Source: Agrocybe praecox (lineage: Eukaryota; Basidiomycota; Agaricomycetes; Agaricales; Agrocybaceae). From it: DNA of 64,000 bases. The DNA is taken from the NCBI GenBank assembly GCA_964017145.1, contig OZ024844.1, forward strand, positions 2,170,001 through 2,234,000, read 5' to 3'. Below, piece after piece: positions 9,582 to 20,834 of the stretch (positions are counted from its first letter, which is position 1; the number at the start of each line of letters is the position of its first letter). The notes under the pieces were generated by a model. The model was not told the DNA's origin, searched no databases, and saw nothing but the letters and a program-made list of their open reading frames with translations. The translations under genes were made by a program, and so were the position numbers.

Positions 9582-11237
9582 ATGCCCTCTTCCTCAGCAG
9601 TCTTTTCTACACCACTTACCAGGTTGTTCAAAATCAACCATCCAGTAATGCTTGCGGGGTAAGCATAGTGTGGGGAACTTCTATGACATCAATTCTTACT
9701 ATGGGCTCTCTACAGCATGAACGTTGCTGCTGGGCCCAAGCTCGCAGCAGCAGTCACCAATGCAGGTATATGACACCTAGTTATTGAGTTTATTCCCCAA
9801 CTGACATGTCCCTACAGGTGGTATTGGCGTAATTGGTGGTGTCCGACAAAGCCCCAAGTTCCTTCAAGGTTCTATTGATGAGCTCAAGAGCCATCTTGAA
9901 GACAAAAACGCACCGTTTGGTGTCGATCTTCTTATCCCTCAGATTGGTGGCAACGCAAGAAAGACCAATGTATTTTTTCTTTGTTAATTCTTTCGCTTCT
10001 GTAAATCCCTTACGAGCTCCTATAGAAAGATTATACTTCTGGCCAGCTCCCAGAACTCATTGATGTTATCATCAAAGGTGGTGCTTCGTTATTTGTCTGT
10101 GCCGTTGGTGTTCCACCAAAATGGGCCGTGGACAAATTGCATGCCGCAGGCATCCCTGTGATGAAGTGAGTCTCTTCCAGTGTGTCGTTCAAGCCTTCTC
10201 CTGACGAGACATGTCCAAAGCATGGTTGGGCATCCAAAGGTAAGCAAAAAGTTCACCTTTCTTCTCCAAGAAAATACATGAATCTGTCCGCAACTTCATA
10301 GCATGTTCCCAAAGCCCTCGCTCAAGGTATACATAACATCTTAATAATTTACCACTCAGAGAGCACATGCTTATGAACTATGCCAGGCGTCGACATTATC
10401 TGTGCACAAGGCGGGGAAGGCGGTGGCCATACTGGCGACACGGCTTTCTCGATTTTGATCCCAGCCGTGGTAGATCTCTGTAAGGATGCCAAAAGTCCAT
10501 TGACAGGTGAACCCATTCTCGTGGTTGCCGCAGGAGGTATCGCGGATGGTCGCGGCCTGGCTGCTGCTCTTTCGTAAGGAAATTCAAGTTGTAAAACCGT
10601 ATGATTCACCGACTCAATCGCATGAACCCTCTTTAATCGTAGATACGGCGCTTCCGGTGTCTGGGTTGGTACACGATTTGTTGCAAGCGTGGAAGCGGGT
10701 GCACCCAAGGCGCACAAGGACCTAGTCCTTAGCGCAGGATATGACGATGTTATCCGCACGTTAATTTACTCCGGTCGACCTATGAGCGTTAGAAAGACTC
10801 CATATGTGGAAGAGTGGTGAGCGCTTTACCTTTGATTATACTCAATCCGCTTTGTGGATGGATATTCATTCATTTTCTATAGGGAAACGAAGAGGAAGAC
10901 GGAAATAGAAAAATTAGTCTCAGAAGGCAAAATACCGCACGATGTTGAACTCCAAAATCATCCTGAAAAATCGCCTCAGGGTAGATCATGTACGTTTGAA
11001 TTTTGGCCCAACCATTTGTTTTTTCTCATGTCTTGATGCAGGGCTTATGGGCCGTGTTGCTGGGTCAATTCAAGACATCAAACCCGCAAAAGAAATGTGC
11101 GTCTGCCTGTTGCTGCTTCATACCTTCTTGCTTAATTGTCTGACACTGGTTTACCCAGTGTTGACGAACTTGTCAACACAGCTGCAAAATCTTTGGGTGC
11201 TGCGGTCTCTTTACAGATCGCAAAATCGAAACTTTGA
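9582..11237 (+). CDS. Nitronate monooxygenase (2-nitropropane dioxygenase family)
   Basis: Eleven exons sum to 1,065 nt (354 aa), including exon 5 of only 19 nt (10221-10239) and exon 6 of 25 nt (10302-10326). Family marks in order: the N-terminal KINHPVMLAGMNVAAGP, GGIGVIGGV, a (beta/alpha)8 FMN barrel with GVDLLIPQIGG, SLFVCAVGVPPKWAVDKLH, the active-site block GGEGGGHTGD, and the phosphate-binding segment VVAAGGIADGRGLAAAL followed by GASGVWVGTRF. These FMN enzymes oxidise alkyl nitronates, such as propionate 3-nitronate, to carbonyls and nitrite. No signal peptide is evident. The last exon ends in a helical segment and TGA at 11235-11237. A TATA box sits 37 nt upstream. Confidence 0.9.
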
Positions 11238-11510
11238 TTAACAAACCTATTGGCGATCAGATTTCCCAACTTTCGGCCCAGCGAAATCAAACAGGACATT
11301 GGATCTTTTGTGTATTTGTACGTATATATCCTATACAATCTATCGACATTTAGTTTTCGAGTGTTTTTGTATCTTCCCGCCAATACTAGCACAATGAAAA
11401 ATATATTTCCCTCGATGTATTTTTCTTTAGTTTATTCTCACATATATGCAATGATTTGGGTGTAGGTATGTTTGCTTACGACTCGTGGTTTGTATACTTC
11501 CCTGCCTGAA

Positions 11511-13142
11511 CTACTCATCCATCAGTTCTGCAAGCTCCCGCTCTTCTTCTTCCGTCAAATCGGACTGGGAAACTGTGGGTTTTTCGGGCTCGATGACTTT
11601 CTTGGGAGGCGGAGGAGGGTTCAATAATTCTATAAATGATGTCGGGCATCCGTCAGAATTGATAATTTCGCACTTCGAAGTGACTTCACAACATACCACT
11701 CAATCTCCATTTACGAATCGTCTTATCGAGACTAATGGTAATAATCCATGGCTCGACGCGCGTAACACCATCTTCTCCCTTCGTTTTTCGTATCCATAGC
11801 TTAATAGCCGTGATATCATGCCAATGCGCGTCAAGTGTACCGAGAAGTTCTGGTTCGTCTAGTTGGGATACGTCGTACGTCCTAAGTACGTCTCCGGCTG
11901 CTGTTATTACATACGGCTCTCCGAGGTCGGTCAATGAAAGAGGCAATACTGCGCGGACGGCCACGGGATGCGTTATGGGTTTAATTTCTTTGACTATGGC
12001 CTCCGACATATCCGCTGTATTGAAAAGTCGAACGCGTACGGTTTCATCGGCGGAAGCTATATAGTTGCGGTCAATTATTGATCAGTAAAAAAATAAGATA
12101 TCATTCAACGCAAATACTCGCCTGTCCACAGTTGTCCATTTTTGTAGACCAGTTCGTTGACTCTTGTTCTGTGATGGTTGATTGTGTCTTTCAGAGTAGC
12201 ATTCCATCTTAGTGGTGATCCGCCATCTTTCACCAGCTCCCATATTTTGATGACACCCATGGTGTCACCAGTAAATAGAATGGCCGAATTATCGGATAGG
12301 GCCTGGCCATCTAGGCATTCCACTGGCCGTGTATGCGATGAGATCGATCCGAGACTTTTCAAGGGGGCGGGATTTTCAGGCTCTGATATATCCCTACATA
12401 TAATGTTGATTAGCAACTAGAAAATGGAGGTGCGCGTAGAGTACGAACCAGAATCGTACTATCTTGTCTGAACTACCCGATACCAGTAGGTTGAGCGTCG
12501 GGAAGACATGGAAGCTTTTGACGAAATCAGCGTGCGCGTTGGGTGTAGTAGAAATCTGTTCTTTGGTCTATAGGCTGATCGGTCAAGCTTGTTTTTTGTA
12601 GCCAAGTCTTTGTCAATGAACGCACACGAGTATCCCAGAACCTAATAGACTATAAAGGTTGCGTTCAGTCCAGTGAAGGATAGGAAACAACTGAAGGCAT
12701 ACATTATCCCAAGAACCTGAAATCAAGACCTCCTTGTCTCCAGCACCTGGTCTCCTATCACAAAATGCCAGACTAGTTACAGGCCCAGTGTGGCCCTTGT
12801 AAAGCTGCAGGGTTTTCCCTGACTTCAATAGTAAAAGATGATCAGTTCCGCCGACATTCTAGTATACCCGCTCATGGTCCATAAAAAGACAAACCTCCAG
12901 ACTCAATTTTCGCACCACTGATGTATTCTCTGCAATCCAAGCGACCTGGTCTTGGATTTCTATGGCCAAGGCTTTCCCATTAAGTTCGATAGGTTCACCG
13001 AGGGTTTTGTTCCTTTCGGCCTTCTCCTTCCTTGCCTGAATCAATCACGATGAGCAGCGATGTCAATCGTGTTAGTTGGACTGTTGATTACCTGTTCTAT
13101 GGCGAGCTGAGCTTCAGTTACGATGAAGTTATCGGTACTCAT
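11511..13142 (-). CDS. WD40-repeat beta-propeller protein
   Basis: About 450 aa. Exon 1 (13142-13092) encodes MSTDNFIVTEAQLAIEQ and joins ARKEKAERNKTLGEP. WD repeats follow: LYKGHTGPVTSLAF to SGSWDNSIRFWDTR, SFHVFPTLNLLVSGSSDKIVRFWD, ILFTGDTMGVIKIWEL, WTASADETVRVRLFN, and WIITISLDKTIRKWRL, consistent with a six- or seven-blade propeller. The tail has a Pro run (NPPPPP) and the acidic end DLTEEEERELAELMDE. The intron at 12057-12121 starts GC (ACAG|GCGAGT), and the frame is kept only if it is removed. This N- and C-terminal pattern recurs in uncharacterised fungal WD proteins, but I cannot assign a pathway. It converges on the nitronate monooxygenase gene. Confidence 0.85.
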
Positions 13143-14024
13143 GTTCCTCCGTCAATCAAGATAGATCAAAGCAAGTCGAAGTTGTATGTGAGATCTTTAT
13201 GGAAGCAATTTCCTGATCTTGCGCCCTTGATAGAACACGGAACCATTGAAATTTCTCGAATGAATCAACATCACGGAGCCGTTGGGGTTGGAGTTGTGCG
13301 AAAAGGTGTGACTTGGTTCCAATCTTTTTATTCAAATTCAAGATTACTAGCTGTTTGGTATTTACTGTGGTGTGACTCAATCTTAAACGTTAAACAGCGA
13401 AACCTGCATATAGTTCTGACAAATAATTTGACATTGAAAATTGCTTGAAAAAACAAATAATTTACTGTGAAGAACCTTGACAATGAACTACTTGTTCTAA
13501 AGAAGTTTGAAGGGTGAGCGCTGATTGTCCATACTGCTGATGGTAGGTTATGTTGTAAGGATACACGAGCAAAAATACGAATGTGGCTACACAAAAAATA
13601 ACGCGACATTGCGTGTATAGGAAAACAAAGCAAACTGCTGGCAAGAAATATAGGTATAGAATCGAGAGCAAAATATATACAGTGGGGGATTGAAAACGAA
13701 GGGATATGGGCCAAAGTAACGTATGGCAACGGTCGAGACTGGACAGGATACAAAAGGTCAGATAGGAATCTGAAGATATTTAGGTGAGATGGTATAGGTT
13801 AGGGTTTGTCGCACGTCGAGGTGTCGAAACGGTGTTGATACAGAGGTTCTGAGATATAGGATTGAAGCTGATCGGAGCAGATTAAAATCCAAAATGGAGA
13901 TAGTTGAATGCATGCAGGGATTGGAAAAGATATGAACGAATGATAGAGTGATGGCATATAAGATCATCATCAAGAAGTTGGTATATGGATGAGAGCAATA
14001 AGGAGTGTGGTGTATTATCGGTAC
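13143..14024. other. 882-bp gap: WD40 promoter and PKA 3' flank
   Basis: Both neighbours run on the minus strand, so this holds the WD40 gene's promoter (right next to 13142) and the 3' UTR of the kinase gene. Open frames here (for example 13328-13753 minus) have no recognisable domain and biased, low-complexity composition. No RNA gene, repeat or transposon was seen. Confidence 0.5.
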
Positions 14025-15364
14025 TCAGAATTCGAGGAACTGGTACGCGATAGGATCGAATCTTTGTTGGAAGGTCGAATTGCGTTCTTGCCCAGTCAAA
14101 CCAGGGATTTCCTCTGGTGGGGGAAGAGGCAGATGGAGGAAGTGACGGGTATCATCCACTGAGGAAGTGCGGGGGATAATGGGAGCCTAGGAAATATAAT
14201 AAGTAATGAATTTTAAGGGAAATTTCGTACATTGAACTCACGTTGATTTCACGACGTTCAAGAGCTTCCCAATCCACACCTCTGAACCAGGGATGATCCA
14301 GAATATCCTGTGGTCCTCCAATCATATTACCGAGACGTTTAGTACGATCGGGATTGAGGAATGCCTTGATAAGATCACGTGAAAGTCTATCGATGTTCCG
14401 AGGCCAGTGTATTTGGCCGTTCAGGATTTTTTCGTATATGCCATAGGGTGATTCGTCGAAGAAGGGTGGGTAGCCAACCAACATCTCATAACAGAGAACG
14501 CCGCATGCCCACCAATCAGCTGCTTTACCATGGCCATCGGATTGGATGATTTCAGGTGCAAGATATTCTGGAGTCCCGCAAAGGGTCCATGTACGATCAT
14601 CGACTATTTTTGCAAAGCCAAAATCTGTGAGACGGAGATAACCACGAGAGTCTAGAAGGAGGTTTTCGGGTTTGAGATCTCGGTAGATGATATTAAACGA
14701 ATGTAGATATTTGAGCGCGAGAATGATGGTGGCGAGATAAAAGCGAGTAACGTCCGGGCTGAAACGATGGGCGCGACGAAGATGTGTGAATAACTCGCCA
14801 CCAGGTACATAAGACATCAACATGTAAACGTTGAGGCTGTCTTGGAAAGTTGCAAAAAGGTCGACGACAAAGGGATGGTGTACACGGGAGAGAATATAGC
14901 GCTCAGCATTAACATGCTCAACCTGACGTAGGCGGACGATTTCAGTTTTGCGGAGGACTTTCATGGCAAAAGTTTTTTGAGTGTTTGCTTGACAGCCCCT
15001 ATGACGAACCAGAAGAACTTTGGCAAATGTTCCAGTGCCTGGGAGCATATGAATATTTGCGAAGAGAAAAAGCAATACAACATCACGAACCAAGAGTTCC
15101 TCGAACCTCAAAATCTGACAGGTTTATCCCAGAATGCTGGAGATGAACCTTTTCATCTTCCAGAAGACGCTGTGGACGAGGGAGAGGATTAACTGGGGAG
15201 TCTGCCTCGACGTCGACATCCATCATGTCTGGAGCGATAACTTTTGCAGGAGGCAAACATTCTTCAGTGGTAGTATGAGATTGCTTAGGAGACAATGGGG
15301 GGGTCAACGGGGCATCTGGACAGACGTCGGGAGGAGAAGAGGAGGGGATGAGAGAGGAAGGCAT
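14025..15364 (-). CDS. pka1: cAMP-dependent protein kinase catalytic subunit (AGC kinase)
   Basis: Three exons. Residues 1-80 are Ser/Pro-rich and probably disordered. The kinase domain runs from FEVRGTLGTGTFAKV (Gly-rich loop) through FAMKVLRK (ATP Lys), YRDLKPENLLLD (catalytic loop), LTDFGFAK (Mg loop) and TWTLCGTPEYLAPE (activation-loop Thr and APE). DWWACGVLCYEML and GVDWEALERREI follow. Exon 3 supplies the AGC tail, including APIIPR and the C-terminal hydrophobic motif ending FLEF. These marks and the short core fit PKA-C/Tpk, which with a Bcy1-type regulatory subunit transmits cAMP signals for growth and mating. PRKX-like kinases are the nearest alternative. The start chosen is the ATG at 15364; it lies just 127 bp from the stop codon of the upstream dioxygenase gene. 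Confidence 0.9.
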
Positions 15365-15491
15365 GGATAAATTAGCAGAGCGCACTGCGCGGGAGGGAAC
15401 GACCGACGAAGCACACCATCATCTCTAAATACTCTAAAGTAACCAACCGTCACATCATTTATTTATGTCACGCCTGTTTCATGGTGATCGC

Positions 15492-16675
15492 TTAAATGCC
15501 AAATCCAAACGATCCCAAACCGTACAAATCGACAATCGTCTTCACTTCCCCATCCTCCCCTGCACCACCCGCAACATAAAGTGGCACAAAGTGATCTTCC
15601 CGTGGGTGCATCGCTCGGAATCCTGGGTGCTGTACCAACTTGAACAATCTATCTCTTCTTTCTTCTTTCTGTGGGAATAATTCTTTAATACGCTTCTCCA
15701 TCATCGAAATCTCTGCTCACTGATTCAACACCAATTGCCTCGTGAATTGCCCGATCAAACTCCTTGTGAGCAGGACGAGCAGTGTCAGGTGCAAACGATG
15801 TCCTGTCTCGAAGGTTGTGCGCAGTCAATCCACCTGAGAGGATCAGGATTCCTTCCTCTCTGAAAATCATATAGTACATATCAACACCAAGGCGACAGAC
15901 ATTCAATGTCTACAAGCTTGGTTACAGACATACCTCAGTTGCGCCACAGCCTTACCGATTTCCCAATTCTTCTTTGGGTCAAGACTAGAATCGATTGAAA
16001 CTTGGACAATAGGAATATCTGTGAATTCCTCCCCAAACATAATTCGAAAAGGTACGAAAACGCCATGGTCCAGTCCTGGGCCTAAAAATCCACGCCCGTC
16101 TTCACCGCGGCTCTCATTTACGGATGTCGTCCTCGCTTTATAACCAGCCTATATGTATTCACTATTAGTTGCGGCTTTCGCGGACATAATAGAATTCCCT
16201 TCTTGGCACGTCCTTGCCTTTTTGTAAAGATCAACGACGCGTTGCGCGAGTTTGGAGTCTCCTTTAGATTTGAATTTTAAGCGGTACAACTCTGGCGGGA
16301 AGCCATAGTAATCCATTAGCAACGGGTTCTCAGGATAATTGGTCACTGTACACCCGTTTAATATTCAGTATTCACATTCACGTCAAAGGATTGAAAGATT
16401 GAACCAAGTCGCTCGCCCTGGGTTTCCCAATGAGCACTGAACACAACTATTCCCTTGGGTTGGTATTTCTGCAACAATGCCGCGCCAAAATCAGCCAAGA
16501 ACTTTGCCAAAGGTCCATTTGGCCCCTGGTAAGATACCATTCCTCCTGATGCGGTGTCACCTGAGGGGGGATACGCTAACATGGGAGATCCATGTGCGAA
16601 AAAGAAGGCGGGTATCTTTTCGGGTGTAGAGGGAAGCGCATCAAGAGCTTGACGCCAGTTTGAAACAGAAGACAT
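15492..16675 (-). CDS. LigB-type class III extradiol ring-cleavage dioxygenase (DODA-like)
   Basis: Exons 16675-16405, 16345-16218, 16148-15934, 15859-15721 and 15668-15492 join to 930 nt, 309 aa. LigB marks: PAFFFAHGSPML (metal His), GIVVFSAHWE (metal His), NPLLMDYYGFPPELY, GLDHGVFVP (catalytic His), FTDIPIVQVSI, ILSGGLTAHNL and MHPREDHFVPL. The family uses non-haem iron (zinc in some) to open catecholic rings; plant members act on DOPA. The substrate here is unknown. Intron 2 (16149-16217) is GC-AG (AAG|GCAAGG). An in-frame upstream exon (ATG at 16844, exon 16844-16782, 55-nt intron) would add a hydrophobic segment (LQIVAASLLT) and make a 347-aa protein, so the start is not settled. Confidence 0.88.
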
Positions 16676-17106
16676 GACAGGTAGAGGAGACTGAAGTGAA
16701 AGGCCTAGCGAGGGACTTAAATAGTCCTGGTCCAATTCGAAATGCTGACAGATTTACACCACAGAAAGAGAGCGCGAACACCGTCAGCAATGAAGCTGCA
16801 ACGATTTGTAGGGCGTTTCTGGTGTGCTCAGAGAGACCAAACATGCAAAGAAAAGAGGTAACTGAGATAAGGATTTGCAAGCTGCTGACAATGATGACTG
16901 ATTGGATATGACGATAACCGGCAAACTAAAGCAAAGAGACGGTAAGTTCGAAACCGTTACTGTCTTTTTACGTCGCGCAGCCTGTCATGCATCATGATTC
17001 ATCATCGGAAGATGGAAACAGTGGGAATCATGGTTGTGCGTACATCGTGGGAAACAAATAATGTCTAATTATCGGCTAACTTGCTCGTGTTTACATTATT
17101 GTCATA
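16676..17106. promoter_or_regulatory. Divergent region: dioxygenase and TFB3
   Basis: This 431-bp region lies between two divergent starts. Its left part (16676-16844) may instead be a first coding exon and intron of the dioxygenase gene, with a signal-anchor-like helix. The rest is AT-rich with no strong motif by eye. Confidence 0.45.
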
Positions 17107-18486
17107 ATGTCAAATCGACCAGGCGCTGGAGGCTGGCTGCAGGGCAAGACTATACGAAAAGGTGGAGGCGCTCTATCATCAAGCTCGCAGACCCGTTCCT
17201 CCACACCTCAAGGAGTTCAAAGCACATCCACGACGGTATTCGGTGGTGGTGTTAAGGATGCATCTGGAAGAACATCAGAGTATTTCGTGAGTTGGAATTC
17301 CTAATCAATACCAGTCATCGTGCTGATTCATTACTTTAGTCAATGGATGATCAGTGCCCTGTCTGTAAGAGTGACAGATACCTGAATCCCAAGCTGCGCC
17401 TTCTCGTCAGCTCGTGTTACCACAAAATGTTCTATTCCTTGCTTCATTACTTGGACGTTTCTCATCTCTTCTTATAGGTGCGAATCATGCATTGATCGAC
17501 TGTTCACCTTGGGTCCAGCACCATGTCCTATCTGTAACAAAATTCTGAGAAAGCTCGCATTCACTCCGCAGACATTTGAGGATCTTACTGTGGAGAAAGA
17601 AGTAGCCGTTCGAAGAAGAATCGCCAAAGAGTATGTGTATTTGTTGGTGGCATTGAAACATCCAACCTGATGCCATCGTGATAGGTTCAACAAACGTCGA
17701 GAAGATTTTCCTTCTTTGCGCGCATACAATGACTACTTGGAGGAAGTAGAGGATATCAGTATGTGGTACTTCTCTCTTGATACTACGTGTCTTCCATTAA
17801 ATTATCTTCTAGCGTTCAATCTCATAAATGAAATCGACATACCCCAAACAGAGGCTCGAATAGCAGCATACCGGGCAGAAAATGCAGCTTTGATTGAGCT
17901 CAACATTCAACGAGAAGAAGTATATGCACAAACACTTAAAGAGCAAGAAGAATTAGAACGACGAGAAAGAGAATTTCGTGCAACCCAGCTGCGTCGAGAG
18001 GAGGAGGAAGAAAGAGAGGAGAAGGAAAAAGAAAAGCGTGAAATTATTGACAAGTTGGAAACGAGCGATAAAGATGCCATGAAGCTCATTGCGAAAAGTA
18101 GAGCTAACGCTGCAAAACGATCGTCCGCGCGTGCCGCGTCCTCGTCAAATAGCGTCATTCACAGTAACGCAAGGCTGTTGAGGACGAGAGCAGCGATTGA
18201 TATTCCTGATGTTCCGCACGTTCCCTTCAACGATAATTACGATTGTTACGAAGACAAGTACCAGGTGAGACCTGGTGGCTACGTTGACTTTTTCAGCGAG
18301 GCAGTGAGGAAGGATCGGGAAGGTATAATGAGGGCTGGTGGATACAAAGTTGAAGAAGCTTGGGATAGGGCGTTACGCTTTGCTGTGGCTAGTTTAGATT
18401 TACCACCCCTTGACGATTCATCGGATGGGGGCCTTGATTCGTTTGCAAAGGACTCATCTGGTGATGTCATTATGGGAGCAGGGTAA
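17107..18486 (+). CDS. TFB3: TFIIH/CAK assembly subunit TFB3 (MAT1), RING finger
   Basis: Exons 17107-17286, 17340-17428, 17478-17630, 17685-17758 and 17813-18486 join to 1,170 nt, 389 aa. After a Gly/Ser-rich leader of about 60 residues comes a C3HC4 RING: CPVCKSDRYLNPKLRLLVSS, then CYHKMCESCIDRLF and CPICNKILRK. The MAT1-type helical region follows (FNLINEIDIPQTEARIAAYR), then a strongly charged coiled coil rich in Glu/Arg (about residues 200-245), and a C-terminal section with GGYVDFFSEAVRK. TFB3 holds Kin28/Ccl1 together and tethers this CDK-activating kinase to core TFIIH for Pol II CTD phosphorylation. The leader is longer than in yeast. It converges on the C78 protease gene. Confidence 0.93.
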
Positions 18487-18744
18487 TTTTGTACATTATT
18501 ATTACATCCTGTGTTGTAGTTATGGATAGTTGTATATTACATGGCATGATATTAGGACGCAGTATCGAAAAAAAAAATCAAAAGAAATTATGGTCAGGAT
18601 ATCTTTGTACTCATAACCTGCTTCTTTCGACCTTTTTCGTAGTCTGTCAGAGGAGCAGTCATCGGAAAGTAGAGGATTTGATAGTGCTTCTTTTTACTGA
18701 AGCAGAAAGCAGAAGAAAAGTCAGTTATTTGGATACTCAAGCGC

Positions 18745-20562
18745 TCACTGCCCGTACACTACAAACCTTAAACTTTTTGGATCTAGGCGGCACTTTTTGA
18801 CCACATTGTATGTGACCACTTCCTTCCCTTTGCCTTCGTTACTCTTTCCCAATTCGATACCGTTCTTGCGCGGGGTTAAAGGCTTAGAAGTCGAGGCTGT
18901 CAGCGTTCTGCTGCTTTCACCTCTTTGGGCATTCTCGTCTTGGGTAAAAGACTTTGACAATTTACGTTTCAAAGAGGGACTTGCAATAATGGAATCTGAA
19001 TCTGAACCAAAACCAGAGTCAGTACATGCATGATCCCAATTATTGATTTATTATAATACCTTGCGGATGCGATAATGAAAATTCCGCCAGCGAAGCAGCG
19101 CGTACTTCAGCATCTGGTCGACTGCCATTATGGTATAACATTAGTTTATAACAAGTCAATCATAAAATAAGACCTCACAATGAAGGGTCAAATATCAAAA
19201 GATTGGTTGTACCATTCTTGTCGATCTCATACCCAACCACAGTCCTTGAATGGCCATTGTGTTGCAATATGAGTGGCATTTTGTTGGTCATAATGATCGA
19301 TGGCACTTTCATAGACTCGAAAATATTGGCCGGTCTACTTACAGTCGACTTCGGCGTAAAATATTCCACCACCCAGTCAATGACCAGCTCAGAGGCCTTG
19401 GCTTTGAGATGCAAGTAACACGATCAATTCAGAGACAGAAAGGGACAGAAAAAAGACATACCTTGGCCATGCTTTGTATAATCAAATTCGACAAGTTCCG
19501 CGCTTCAAAGACATAGGACATCTGTTAACTTGATGGCAGCGGGGCTTCAAACGACAGACACTTACGGTATACCACGGTAGGTAAACGCAACCCAGAGGTC
19601 TGCGCTTGTTTTAATATCAAAAGTGAACGATGTTTGCAGTAATCGTACCAGCTGTCCCAATCCACTTTTTTGTATTCACTAGTCTCTTTAATTCTTGTTG
19701 ACCTTCTGGATCGTATCCTAATCACTTGTTAAACAGTTTTTGTAAGATCAAAACATTCGAAGCCCTAACCTTCACTCCATGCTGTCTCTATCCACAGTTG
19801 CAAATTTCGTATATTGGGAGAAAGGGGGGAATCTAAGAGGGGAAAATATAGCGGTTGCCTTGTCTGGGTCATCAACCCTGCACATGCCATGAGGAAATTG
19901 CGATATCTGCATCAGGCTTCTTAGTTTGGTATAAGAGTACAGTTCGAAAGGAAAGTACCCGCAACCCCAACCGGCATCCCAAGCCTGCGTTCTAATATGG
20001 ACAGCGTCCCCATGGCACAGCGCAGCTTTTCGAACCAAGCCCCGAGTGTGACCTTTGAGTAGACCTTTCTTTAAAAGCTGGATCAGTCCTAATACCTCGC
20101 TAAGGTGAGTTAGAGCGTAAGGCATCCAAATTAATTATGACATACCTGGGGTGAAGCCAGGAGGTGGATTTCTCGCTTGGGCGGCATACCAGAAATCATC
20201 GGTTTCCTTCTGACAAGGAAATATCTTCTTGGGACCGTTTTTATAAGAAGTTATGGGACTAGAATCCAAACGTTGCTTTTCTTTAGTTGGTGGCAAGTCG
20301 TCAAAAGTATCATCAATGACAATAGGTTTCGTGGGTGAGCCTACATGGGGCCAATGAGTACATTTTGAAAGGGTACGTCTAGTATTTGCTCACCTTCCCC
20401 GGCTTGTTTGTTGCCGTCTCCCAAATGATAATCATAATGGGATTGTCGTTCAGACACTGAAAAAGGAGTGATATCTTCATTACAGTACATACACAACATT
20501 GGTTGCAAGAGGACATCGTCCTCCACGATTACGACTGAATGATCCCTTTGTCTGAGTGGCAT
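18745..20562 (-). CDS. mug105: Peptidase C78 deubiquitinase (ZUP1/Mug105 type)
   Basis: Exon 1 (from ATG 20562) carries a C2H2-like zinc finger, CMYCNEDITPF then HYDYH. The C78 papain-like domain follows: catalytic Cys in AWDAGWGCGYRNFLMAC, the segment GTADLWVAFTYRGIPAELVEF, then QHNGHSRTVVGYE with the catalytic His, and the catalytic Asp in LLIFDPS. Family members remove K63-linked ubiquitin chains or UFM1; with one N-terminal zinc finger, the K63-specific ZUP1/Mug105 branch is the better fit. The C-terminal 90 residues are Ser/Lys-rich and likely disordered, ending CRLDPKSLRFVVYGQ. About nine exons are needed; the acceptor after GGTATACC is the distal one that restores IPAELVEF. It shares a 272-bp divergent promoter with PRE6. 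Confidence 0.88.
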
Positions 20563-20834
20563 GACGATAGGAGCAGAAGCGAGACGTGAAAGAGCTCTTT
20601 AAAGTTTCTTTGACCCCGTATAGATAGCGAACTCGACGTGAAATGGAACTGGGGAGTTGTGAGTGACAGTAAAGAGACTCTCTTGACTAATTAGCGCAAA
20701 ATTAGCGGCAAACAAAGCTCGGCGCGTACAAAATTAGTTCATCAATATCTGGTCATGTGATGCAATAGGGTGTGTTACCGGACGCGCGTTCAGTAAAGCA
20801 AAGGATACGCATTACTTTCTCTTCTACCTAAACT

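Noticed and set aside
13328..13753. 141-codon minus-strand frame
   Set aside because: Low-complexity Phe/Ser/Ile composition, within the 3' flank of the kinase gene, no domain or splice continuity.
20700..20730. PACE-like element (GCGGCAAA) upstream of the proteasome gene PRE6
   Set aside because: Matches only 7 of 9 bases of the yeast Rpn4 site, and Rpn4-PACE control is an ascomycete trait.
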